Program-made: the position numbers and the translations under genes
Notes under the pieces: model-generated
The model's database searches: none
The model's input: the letters and a program-made list of their open reading frames with translations, nothing else
What the model was told of the DNA's origin: nothing
Shown here: one piece after another, positions 1 to 6,262 of the stretch
How positions within the stretch are numbered: position 1 is the first letter of the stretch
Layout: each line of letters opens with the position of its first letter
Assembly (NCBI GenBank): GCA_000415505.1
Contig: KE354375.1
Span: 1 to 42,397, forward strand
Length of the DNA: 42,397 nt
Direction of reading: 5' to 3'
From: Streptomyces afghaniensis 772
GTDB taxonomy: Bacteria; Actinomycetota; Actinomycetes; Streptomycetales; Streptomycetaceae

Positions 1-188
1 GATGCCCCTAGTGGTTGTATCCGGTATTAGACCCCGTTTCCAGGGCTTGTCCCAGAGTGCAGGGCAGATTGCCCACGTGTTACTCACCCGTTCGCCACTA
101 ATCCCCACCGAAGTGGTTCATCGTTCGACTTGCATGTGTTAAGCACGCCGCCAGCGTTCGTCCTGAGCCAGGATCAAACTCTCCGTGA
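1..188 (-). rRNA. rrs: 16S ribosomal RNA, 5' end (partial)
   Basis: The reverse complement contains the universal 5' 16S stretch AGAGTTTGATCCTGGCTCAG followed by the usual start of helix 6 and the V1/V2 region. The short V1 hairpin (AACCACTTCGGTGG) and the ACTAGGGGCATC end are of the Streptomyces type. Only about the first 188 nt are inside the window and the gene runs off the left edge. The exact 5' base is set by comparison with known Streptomyces 16S ends and could be off by a few nt. Confidence 0.97.
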
Positions 189-254
189 ATGTTTACCGGT
201 AATCCGGTCGACACCACGAGAGCGGAACAGCCAGGCGGAATAAGCCCGGCCGTT

Positions 255-278
255 CACAGCGTCCTCGCTGTGTTTTTT
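255..278 (+). terminator. Terminator-like hairpin antisense in the rRNA leader
   Basis: CACAGCG, a 4-nt TCCT loop and CGCTGTG form a 7-bp perfect stem at 255-272, followed directly by six T residues on the plus strand. It therefore has the form of an intrinsic terminator for transcription running away from the 16S gene toward crr. On the rRNA strand the same element is a leader hairpin preceded by A6, so it may instead serve pre-rRNA folding. Its shape is seen directly; its function is inferred. Confidence 0.4.
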
Positions 279-342
279 CAAAGGAACCTCGCCCCAGCAG
301 ATGCTGGAGACGGGGTATCAACATATCTGGCGTTGACTTTTG

Positions 343-363
343 GCACGCTGTTGAGTTCTCAAG
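343..363 (-). promoter_or_regulatory. rRNA leader antitermination-type element (boxA-like)
   Basis: On the minus strand this reads CCTTGAGAACTCAACAGCGTG. The GAGAACTCAA(C/T)A block is a conserved part of actinobacterial pre-16S leaders, where it lies in the Nus antitermination/processing region. Its position about 160 nt upstream of mature 16S fits. Assignment is by remembered similarity to other actinobacterial rrn leaders. Confidence 0.55.
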
Positions 364-435
364 GAACGGTCGCTTCCTTTGTACTCACCCTCTCGGGCTT
401 TCCTCCGGGCGCTTCCCTTCGGTCTTGCGTTTCCA

Positions 436-465
436 ACTCTACCAGTGTTTTTCCGGCCCTCTGAC
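436..465 (-). promoter_or_regulatory. Putative rrn promoter
   Basis: On the minus strand a TAGAGT -10 hexamer (441-436) is preceded at 17-18 nt by a weak -35 (TCAGAG/GTCAGA). The downstream GTTGGAAACGC is the sequence typically found at the main rrn start region in Streptomyces. Streptomyces rrn operons usually have several tandem promoters; more may lie in 470-560, but I could not define them. Confidence 0.45.
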
Positions 466-599
466 CACCGTCCTGCAGGCATGCAGGAAGTGACCCCGAG
501 ATAGGATCTGACAAGTTGGGTGCTGCCAGGCGAGGACACGAGGTTGCGTCACTCAGCCCCAGGCAGGAGTACGACTGTACACGCGGCCACGGAGCGGGT

Positions 600-613
600 G
601 CAAATCGATTTGC
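600..613. promoter_or_regulatory. Perfect 14-bp palindrome GCAAATCGATTTGC
   Basis: A perfect inverted repeat with an AT-rich centre, unusual in this GC-rich context, lies 4 bp from the DasR box and between the divergent rrn and crr promoters. It has the form of an operator for a dimeric regulator. I do not recognise the cognate factor. Confidence 0.4.
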
Positions 614-617
614 GGTA

Positions 618-629
618 TGGTCTAGACCA
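618..629. promoter_or_regulatory. DasR binding site (dre) upstream of crr
   Basis: TGGTCTAGACCA is a perfect 12-bp palindrome matching the core of the dre consensus (ACTGGTCTAGACCAGT). It continues as CT on the 3' side. DasR is the GntR-family regulator that controls N-acetylglucosamine/PTS genes in Streptomyces, and pts genes are known targets. The site is 114 bp upstream of the crr start codon, so it is expected to control crr-ptsI; it lies about 150 bp from the divergent rrn promoter. Confidence 0.85.
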
Positions 630-743
630 CTCTGAAGCGCTCACGCGGAACCGGCACTTCAGGTGACATACCCTGCTGAACAGTGTGCCGCCCGGTACCG
701 ACAGGGACGGCCCATATCGATCTCCACCCCTGGGAGGCTTCCC

Positions 744-1193
744 ATGACCACCGTGACGTCCCCGCTCGCAGGACGCGCCATCGGACTGGCATCCGTGCCG
801 GATCCGGTCTTCTCCGGGGCCATGGTCGGCCCGGGCACAGCGATCGACCCCGTACGTGAGCCTTCCGAGGCCGTCTCGCCCGTGGACGGCGTCATCGTCT
901 CCCTGCACCCGCACGCGTTCGTCGTCGTCGACGAGAACGGTCACGGTGTTCTCACCCACCTCGGTATCGACACCGTGCAGCTCAACGGCGAGGGTTTTGA
1001 GCTGCTCGTGAACAAGGGTGACACCGTCAGGCGCGGTCAGGGCATCGTGCGCTGGAACCCGGCTGCCGTCGAGGCCGCCGGTAAGTCCGCGGTCTGCCCG
1101 ATCGTGGCGCTGGAGGCCACGGCCGAAGCACTCTCCGATCTTCGTGACGACGGCGATGTGAAGGCCGGCGACAGTCTCTTCCTCTGGAAGTGA
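744..1193 (+). CDS. crr: PTS glucose-type EIIA component (IIA-Crr)
   Basis: 149-residue cytoplasmic phosphocarrier that takes phosphate from HPr and passes it to IIB domains of the sugar phosphotransferase system; in Streptomyces it serves N-acetylglucosamine uptake. It aligns end to end with the EIIA-Glc fold. His72 in the THLGIDTVQL motif is the phosphorylated residue and His57 in HPHAFVV is the supporting active-site His. The ATG at 744 is chosen because GGGAGG lies 6 nt upstream and the protein then starts MTTVTSPLAG, the family start. An upstream in-frame extension to 663 lacks family similarity. It is first gene of crr-ptsI, 78 bp before ptsI, with a DasR box upstream. Confidence 0.96.
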   Translation: MTTVTSPLAGRAIGLASVPDPVFSGAMVGPGTAIDPVREPSEAVSPVDGVIVSLHPHAFVVVDENGHGVLTHLGIDTVQLNGEGFELLVNKGDTVRRGQGIVRWNPAAVEAAGKSAVCPIVALEATAEALSDLRDDGDVKAGDSLFLWK

Positions 1194-1271
1194 CGTCAGT
1201 GCCGTCGTACGGCGGCTAGCAGGAGAACCAACGCGGCGGTCGTATCCGCCGCACTATCGGAGACGGGTGAG

Positions 1272-2942
1272 ATGGACACAACGCTGCGAGGCGTCGGCGT
1301 GAGCCACGGTGTGGCTATCGGCGAGGTTCGGCACATGGGAACGGCGGTGCTGGAGCCGCCCGCGAAGCAGATACCCGCGGAGGAGGCGGAGCGTGAACAG
1401 GGGCGCGCCCGCAAGGCCGTGGAGGCTGTGGCGGCCGACCTGATGGCACGGGGCAACCTGGCGGGAGGTGAAGCCCAGGCGGTGCTCGAGGCGCAGGCCA
1501 TGATGGCCCAGGACCCCGAGCTGATGGCAGACGTGGAGCGACGGATCGCCGTCGGCAGTACGGCCGAGCGCGGGGTGTACGACGCGTTCGCCGCGTACCG
1601 CGAGCTGCTGGCCGGCGCCGGTGAGTATCTCGCCGGTCGCGTGGCCGACCTCGACGACGTGCGGAATCGTATCGTCGCCCGTCTGCTGGGGGTCCCGATG
1701 CCGGGTGTCCCCGACAGCGACGAGCCCTATGTCCTTGTCGCCCGTGACCTGGCGCCTGCCGACACCGCCCTGCTGGACCCGACTCTGGTGCTCGGCTTCG
1801 TCACCGAGGAGGGCGGTCCCACCAGCCACAGCGCGATTCTGGCCCGGGCGCTCGGGGTACCGGCCGTCGTCGCGCTGCCGGGTGCCGGGGAGCTCGCCGA
1901 AGGCACGATGATCGCCGTCGACGGCAGCACCGGCGAGATCTTCGTGGACCCGAGCGATGAGAAGAAAGCCCAGCTCGAGGCCGCGGCCGCCGAGCGCAAG
2001 GCGGCGCTGGCGGCCTCGACCGGTCCCGGTGCCACCGCGGACGGTCACAAGGTGCCGCTGCTCGCGAACATCGGTGGCCCTGCGGATGTGGCGGCAGCCG
2101 TCGAGGCCGGGGCCGAGGGTGTCGGTCTCTTCCGTACCGAGTTCCTCTTCCTGGACGACAGCAAGCAGGCGCCGTCCGAGGAGAAGCAGGTCGCCGCATA
2201 CCGGCAGGTGCTGGAGGCGTTCCCCGAGGGGCGTGTCGTGGTGCGGGTGCTGGACGCGGGCGCGGACAAGCCGCTCGACTTCCTGACGCCGGCCGACGAG
2301 CCGAATCCGGCGCTCGGCGTGCGGGGTCTGCGGACGCTGCTGGATCACCCGGAGGTCCTGCGTACCCAGCTGACGGCGCTCGCGAAGGCCGCGGAGGGGC
2401 TGCCGGTCTACCTCGAGGTCATGGCCCCGATGGTCGCGGACCGGACAGACGCCCGGGCCTTCGCGGACGCGTGCCGCGAGGCTGGGCTGCGGGCGAAGTT
2501 CGGCGCGATGGTCGAAATTCCGTCGGCCGCGCTGCGGGCTCGCTCGATCCTCCAGGAGGTCGAGTTCTTGTCGCTGGGGACGAACGACCTGGCGCAGTAC
2601 ACCTTCGCCGCCGACCGTCAGGTGGGTGCGGTCTCCCGACTCCAGGATCCGTGGCAGCCCGCGCTGCTGGACCTGGTGGCACTGTCCGCCGAGGCGGCGA
2701 AGGCCGAGGGCAAGAGCTGTGGCGTCTGTGGTGAGGCCGCGTCCGACCCGCTGCTCGCTTGTGTGCTGGCTGGTCTGGGCGTCACCTCTCTTTCGATGGG
2801 CGCGGCGTCGATTCCCTATGTCCGGGCCACACTGGCGAAGTACACGCTGGCGCAGTGCGAGCGGGCCGCTGCTGCGGCGCGGGCCTCGGACAGCGCCGAG
2901 GACGCGCGCAGCGCGGCGCAGGCGGTGTTGTCGGGCGAGTGA
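1272..2942 (+). CDS. ptsI: PTS enzyme I (phosphoenolpyruvate-protein phosphotransferase)
   Basis: 556-residue soluble enzyme that autophosphorylates with phosphoenolpyruvate and transfers phosphate to HPr. The length is that expected for enzyme I. The phosphorylated His is His186 in GGPTSHSAILARALG. The PEP-binding barrel shows GLFRTEFLF, EVMAPMVA, GAMVEIPSAA and SLGTNDLAQYTFAADR, and the C-terminal SCGVCGEAASD carries the active-site Cys. The start ATG at 1272 follows GGGTGAG. It is probably cotranscribed with crr and so under DasR control, and is followed by a strong hairpin terminator. No ptsH is in the window. Confidence 0.97.
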   Translation: MDTTLRGVGVSHGVAIGEVRHMGTAVLEPPAKQIPAEEAEREQGRARKAVEAVAADLMARGNLAGGEAQAVLEAQAMMAQDPELMADVERRIAVGSTAERGVYDAFAAYRELLAGAGEYLAGRVADLDDVRNRIVARLLGVPMPGVPDSDEPYVLVARDLAPADTALLDPTLVLGFVTEEGGPTSHSAILARALGVPAVVALPGAGELAEGTMIAVDGSTGEIFVDPSDEKKAQLEAAAAERKAALAASTGPGATADGHKVPLLANIGGPADVAAAVEAGAEGVGLFRTEFLFLDDSKQAPSEEKQVAAYRQVLEAFPEGRVVVRVLDAGADKPLDFLTPADEPNPALGVRGLRTLLDHPEVLRTQLTALAKAAEGLPVYLEVMAPMVADRTDARAFADACREAGLRAKFGAMVEIPSAALRARSILQEVEFLSLGTNDLAQYTFAADRQVGAVSRLQDPWQPALLDLVALSAEAAKAEGKSCGVCGEAASDPLLACVLAGLGVTSLSMGAASIPYVRATLAKYTLAQCERAAAAARASDSAEDARSAAQAVLSGE

Positions 2943-2971
2943 GCCGGGCATGGCCGGCCGAGGCTGCCATG

Positions 2972-3011
2972 GGCGGGGCGCTCCACTGCGGTGGGGCGCC
3001 CCGCCGCTTTT
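2972..3011. terminator. Bidirectional terminator after ptsI
   Basis: GGCGGGGCGC (2972-2981) pairs with GCGCCCCGCC (2996-3005), giving a 10-bp GC stem followed by GCTTTT. It lies between the convergent ends of ptsI (stop 2942) and the minus-strand gene ending at 3011, so it can serve both. Confidence 0.8.
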
Positions 3012-3901
3012 CAGTGGTTGTGTCCCTGTGCGGGTTGCACTTCTCCCAGGTCGGGCGGCTCGCAGTAGTCGACGTTGGATTCGGGAGAGATCAGGTCGCC
3101 GGATTCGACGTCCGTGCAGTAGGCGTCGAAGACCTCTCCCGCGGTGAGTGGTTCGAGTCCATATGCCCGCAGGCGCCAGCCGTAGACGCGGTCGGGGTTG
3201 CCTGGGGCGCTGGCGCGGATGACGAGACCGCCAGGGCTTTCGGTGGCCAGGCCGAGGGCCAGGACCGTGGTGAACTCCAGGGCTTCGGTCTCGTCGAGTT
3301 TTACGTCGCCGTCGGTGTCGGCGACGTGGAGGGCTGCGACGAGGGTTTCGGGCGGTCCGGTGACGCTGCATACGAGGTGCCGGTTGCCGGGTGGGGCCGT
3401 GTCGAGGATGCGGACGAGGAGGTCCGAGGCCCGGGCGAAGGCGGCGCGTCCGAGGTCCTCGCCGCAGGAGGCGCAGTCGCCCAGGCGAGCGAGGAGTGTG
3501 GTCGCGTACTCCCAGGTGGCCTGGCGGACGGCCTCGTCGACGAGGGCCGGAAGGAGGTCGGACAGCGGCTGGCCCTCGTACGGAAGGGTCGGGCCTGTGA
3601 CCGCGAGTCGTGCTGTGAAGCGTGTGCGGCTCGACGGGTTGTCGGGGTCAAGGCCTTTTTGCGTGCAGAACTCGGCGTACTCCTCGGGGTCGAAGAGGGC
3701 CACCGTGGTGTGGCTGCCTTGCAGGGCCCGTGTCCTGAGGAGGCCTTCCACGTGCTTGAGATAGGCCGCGTGGTCGTCGAAGGTGAAGCTGCGGTAGCGC
3801 CGCATGGCACGGAAGTCGTGCTCGTCGGTGAGCAGGCCGATGGTGCCGGCGATTTCGCGGCGCAGGACGCGTCGCATGGTCCGGCTGTCGGTGTGCGTCA
3901 T
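3011..3901 (-). CDS. Conserved hypothetical protein (296 aa)
   Basis: I do not recognise a named domain. The protein is soluble-looking and acidic, with no signal peptide or membrane segment. It begins MTHTDSRTMRRVLRREIAG. Visible details are a CASC motif in the centre (a Cys pair), a DTDGDVKLDETE stretch in the C-terminal half resembling an acidic loop, and an RVYGWRLRAYG segment. The ATG at 3901 is preferred over an upstream start because GGGGGAA precedes it at normal spacing. It lies between ptsI (convergent) and the acetoacetyl-CoA synthetase gene on the same strand, about 180 bp away. Function is unknown. Confidence 0.85.
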   Translation of the reverse strand: MTHTDSRTMRRVLRREIAGTIGLLTDEHDFRAMRRYRSFTFDDHAAYLKHVEGLLRTRALQGSHTTVALFDPEEYAEFCTQKGLDPDNPSSRTRFTARLAVTGPTLPYEGQPLSDLLPALVDEAVRQATWEYATTLLARLGDCASCGEDLGRAAFARASDLLVRILDTAPPGNRHLVCSVTGPPETLVAALHVADTDGDVKLDETEALEFTTVLALGLATESPGGLVIRASAPGNPDRVYGWRLRAYGLEPLTAGEVFDAYCTDVESGDLISPESNVDYCEPPDLGEVQPAQGHNH

Positions 3902-3930
3902 TGTTCCCCCTGTGCACGGTCGATCAATGC

Positions 3931-4086
3931 TCACTCACAGTAATCGGCAGCACTGACAACGAGGGCGAGCGAGGTGATCGCGCACCCCAGGGAGGGCAGA
4001 AAAGCACAGGTCAGAATCCATGAAGTCGGCACAACTACGCCGACAGTCACAGTTACGACGAGTGGCCAGAGGGCGGTGGCGGTCAG
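3931..4086 (-). CDS. Possible small membrane protein, uncertain start
   Basis: In one minus-strand frame immediately after the acetoacetyl-CoA synthetase stop there are 51 codons of hydrophobic sequence. They form two potential membrane segments (LWPLVVTVTVGVVVPTSWI and CAITSLALVVSAAD). The segment opens at a CTG overlapping the upstream TGA (CTGA) and has no ATG; a GTG at 4050 is an alternative start. No ribosome binding site is evident, and GC3 is lower than in neighbours. It could be a translationally coupled two-helix protein or a remnant of one. The hydrophobic pattern is seen; that it is a gene is only a guess. Confidence 0.25.
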   Translation of the reverse strand: MTATALWPLVVTVTVGVVVPTSWILTCAFLPSLGCAITSLALVVSAADYCE

Positions 4087-6050
4087 GCGCGTTTGCGGGC
4101 CAGGTCCTCGTAGAAGCTCAGCAGGTCGAGGTTGTCGATGGAGCCCGGGTTCACCGCTTTCTCCAGTGGGGTTCCCTGGAGGAGGCGTTTGACCGGGACC
4201 TCGATGCGTTTGCCGGTCAGGGTGTGGGGGACGCCGGGTACTTCGATGATCTCGTCGGGGACGTGGCGCGGTGACAGTTGTTCGCGGATGGTCTGTTTGA
4301 TGCGGTTCAGCAGGGCCTCGTCGAGGACGGCTCCGGGGGCCAGGTGGACGAAGAGGGGCATCCAGTAGCCGCCGTCGGGCTGTTCGATGCCGATGACGAG
4401 GGATTCCCTGATCTCGGGGAGGCGCTCCACGGCCTCGTAGATGTCGGCGGATCCCATGCGTACACCCTGGCGGTTGAGCGTGGAGTCGGAGCGGCCGTGG
4501 ATGACGACGGATCCGCGGGAGGTGACGGTGATCCAGTCGCCGTGCCGCCAGACGCCGGGGTACGTGTCGAAGTAGCTGTCGTGGTAGCGGCTGCCGTCGG
4601 GGTCGTTCCAGAAGTGGATGGGCATCGACGGCATGGGGTTGGTGACCACGAGCTCGCCGACCTCGTCGACCAGGGGGTTGCCGCTGGGGTCCCAGGACTG
4701 GAGGTCGGTGCCGAGGCAGGGGGCCTGTAGCTCGCCGACGTGGACCGGGAGGGTCGGTACGGCTCCGGCGAAGCAGGAGCACACGTCGGTGCCGCCGCTG
4801 ACGGAGGCGATCCACAGGTCGTCGCGCACCTCGTCGTGGAGCCAGCGGAAGCCGTCGGGGGGCAGGGGCGAGCCCGTGGTGGCGACGCACTGGACGGAGG
4901 AGAGGTCGAAGTCGCGGGACGGGTGGACGCCCGCCTTGCGGCAGGCCATGACGTAGGCGGCCGAGGTGCCGTAGAGGGTGGCCTCGGTGCGTTCGGCGAT
5001 GCGCCACTGGGCGCCGGTGTCCGGGTAGCCGGGGCTGCCGTCGTAGAGGACGATCGTGGTGCCGGTGAGCAGGCCGGAGACGAGGAAGTTCCACATCATC
5101 CAGCCGGTCGACGTGTACCAGAAGAAGCGGTCCTCGGGGCCCAGGTCGCAGTGCAGGCCGAGTTGCTTGAGGTGCTCGACCAGGATGCCGCCCTGGGACT
5201 GGACGATGGGCTTGGGCAGGCCGGTCGTGCCGGAGGAGTAGAGCACCCACAGGGGGTGGTCGAAGGGTACCTGTTCGAAGACGGGGGCCGTGTCGGCGGA
5301 GGTGAGGGACGACCACTCCAGGGCGCCCTCCGGTGCTTCCGTGCCGAGGAGGGGGATGTGGACGACGGCGCGCAGGGTGGGCAGTTCGTGGCGCAGTTCG
5401 GCGACGATCTCGCGGCGGTCGTGCTCCTTGCCGCCGTAGCGGTAGCCGTCGACCGTGAACAGCACGACGGGTTCGACCTGCTGGAAGCGGTCGAGGACGC
5501 TGCGGGCGCCGAAATCGGGCGCGCAGGAGGTCCAGACGGCGCCCACGGCGGCTGTGGCGAGGAGAGCGACCACGGCCTGCGGGACGTTGGGGAGATAGCC
5601 GCTGACGCGGTCTCCGGGGCGGACGCCGAGGGCGCGCAGTTCGGCGGCCAGGGAGCCGACCTGGCGGCGCAGCTCGGCCCAGGTGACGGGGCTTGGTTCG
5701 TGCGTTTCGTCGACGTACAGGAGGGCCGGTTCGTCAGCGCGGGTGTCGGCCGCGCGCAGGGCGTGTTCGGCGTAGTTGAGGGTCGCGCCGGGGAACCACT
5801 GGGCGCCCGGCATCGCACGGTTGCCGAGCACGCGCGCGTAGGGCGTCGAGAAACGGACGTCGAACCACTCCGCGACGGCTTTCCAGAAGGTCTCCAGCTC
5901 GTCGACGGACCAGCGCTGGAGGGCCGCGTAGCCGCCTTCGGCGGGGGCGCCGTGGTGCTCGGCCGCCCAGGCCTGGAACCTCGTGATCCGTGCCCGGGCG
6001 ATGCGCTCGGGGTCTGGCTGCCACAGCGGCTGAGGACTATCGGTCGACAT
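4083..6050 (-). CDS. Acetoacetate-CoA ligase (acetoacetyl-CoA synthetase)
   Basis: 655-residue member of the adenylate-forming (ANL) superfamily; it activates acetoacetate (possibly other short acids) to the CoA thioester with ATP. The length and the N-terminal layout (LWQPDPERIARARITRFQAW) match acetoacetyl-CoA synthetases rather than acetyl-CoA synthetases. The P-loop-like motif is LYSSGTTGLPKPIVQSQGG, and the C-terminal adenylation-loop Lys lies in TGKRIEVPVKRLLQG. The ATG at 6050 has GGAGCC just upstream and gives the family start; a longer frame to 6227 does not look coding. It is divergent from the GH31 gene. Acetoacetate use fits ketone body, leucine or PHB turnover. Confidence 0.93.
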   Translation of the reverse strand: MSTDSPQPLWQPDPERIARARITRFQAWAAEHHGAPAEGGYAALQRWSVDELETFWKAVAEWFDVRFSTPYARVLGNRAMPGAQWFPGATLNYAEHALRAADTRADEPALLYVDETHEPSPVTWAELRRQVGSLAAELRALGVRPGDRVSGYLPNVPQAVVALLATAAVGAVWTSCAPDFGARSVLDRFQQVEPVVLFTVDGYRYGGKEHDRREIVAELRHELPTLRAVVHIPLLGTEAPEGALEWSSLTSADTAPVFEQVPFDHPLWVLYSSGTTGLPKPIVQSQGGILVEHLKQLGLHCDLGPEDRFFWYTSTGWMMWNFLVSGLLTGTTIVLYDGSPGYPDTGAQWRIAERTEATLYGTSAAYVMACRKAGVHPSRDFDLSSVQCVATTGSPLPPDGFRWLHDEVRDDLWIASVSGGTDVCSCFAGAVPTLPVHVGELQAPCLGTDLQSWDPSGNPLVDEVGELVVTNPMPSMPIHFWNDPDGSRYHDSYFDTYPGVWRHGDWITVTSRGSVVIHGRSDSTLNRQGVRMGSADIYEAVERLPEIRESLVIGIEQPDGGYWMPLFVHLAPGAVLDEALLNRIKQTIREQLSPRHVPDEIIEVPGVPHTLTGKRIEVPVKRLLQGTPLEKAVNPGSIDNLDLLSFYEDLARKRA

Positions 6051-6150
6051 GGTCGGCTCCCGGACTGTGCGCGTCGTGTGCGTCCTCCGCGCACGGGCTG
6101 GGGTGTGCGCGTGACGCGGCTGGCACGGACAATGCCATGTGATCGACTTC

Positions 6151-6164
6151 GGCACCAGGGTGCC
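6151..6164. promoter_or_regulatory. Palindrome in the 212-bp divergent region before the GH31 gene
   Basis: GGCACCAGGGTGCC has 6-bp perfect arms around AG. It lies in the divergent intergenic region (6051-6262) between the acetoacetyl-CoA synthetase and glycosidase genes. It may be an operator, but no cognate regulator or clear -10/-35 pair was identified. Confidence 0.25.
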
Positions 6165-6262
6165 CTCCACATAGTCCGTGTCGTGAAGATGTGGTCCCGG
6201 CACGGGTGAACGGCAGTTGAACGACACGCGCGCGCGGCTCGGTCAGTGGCAGGGTGAGCAGC

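Noticed and set aside
4740-6209. Long plus-strand frame opposite the acetoacetyl-CoA synthetase gene
   Set aside because: Shadow frame with repetitive Gly/Ala/Val composition and no start signal.
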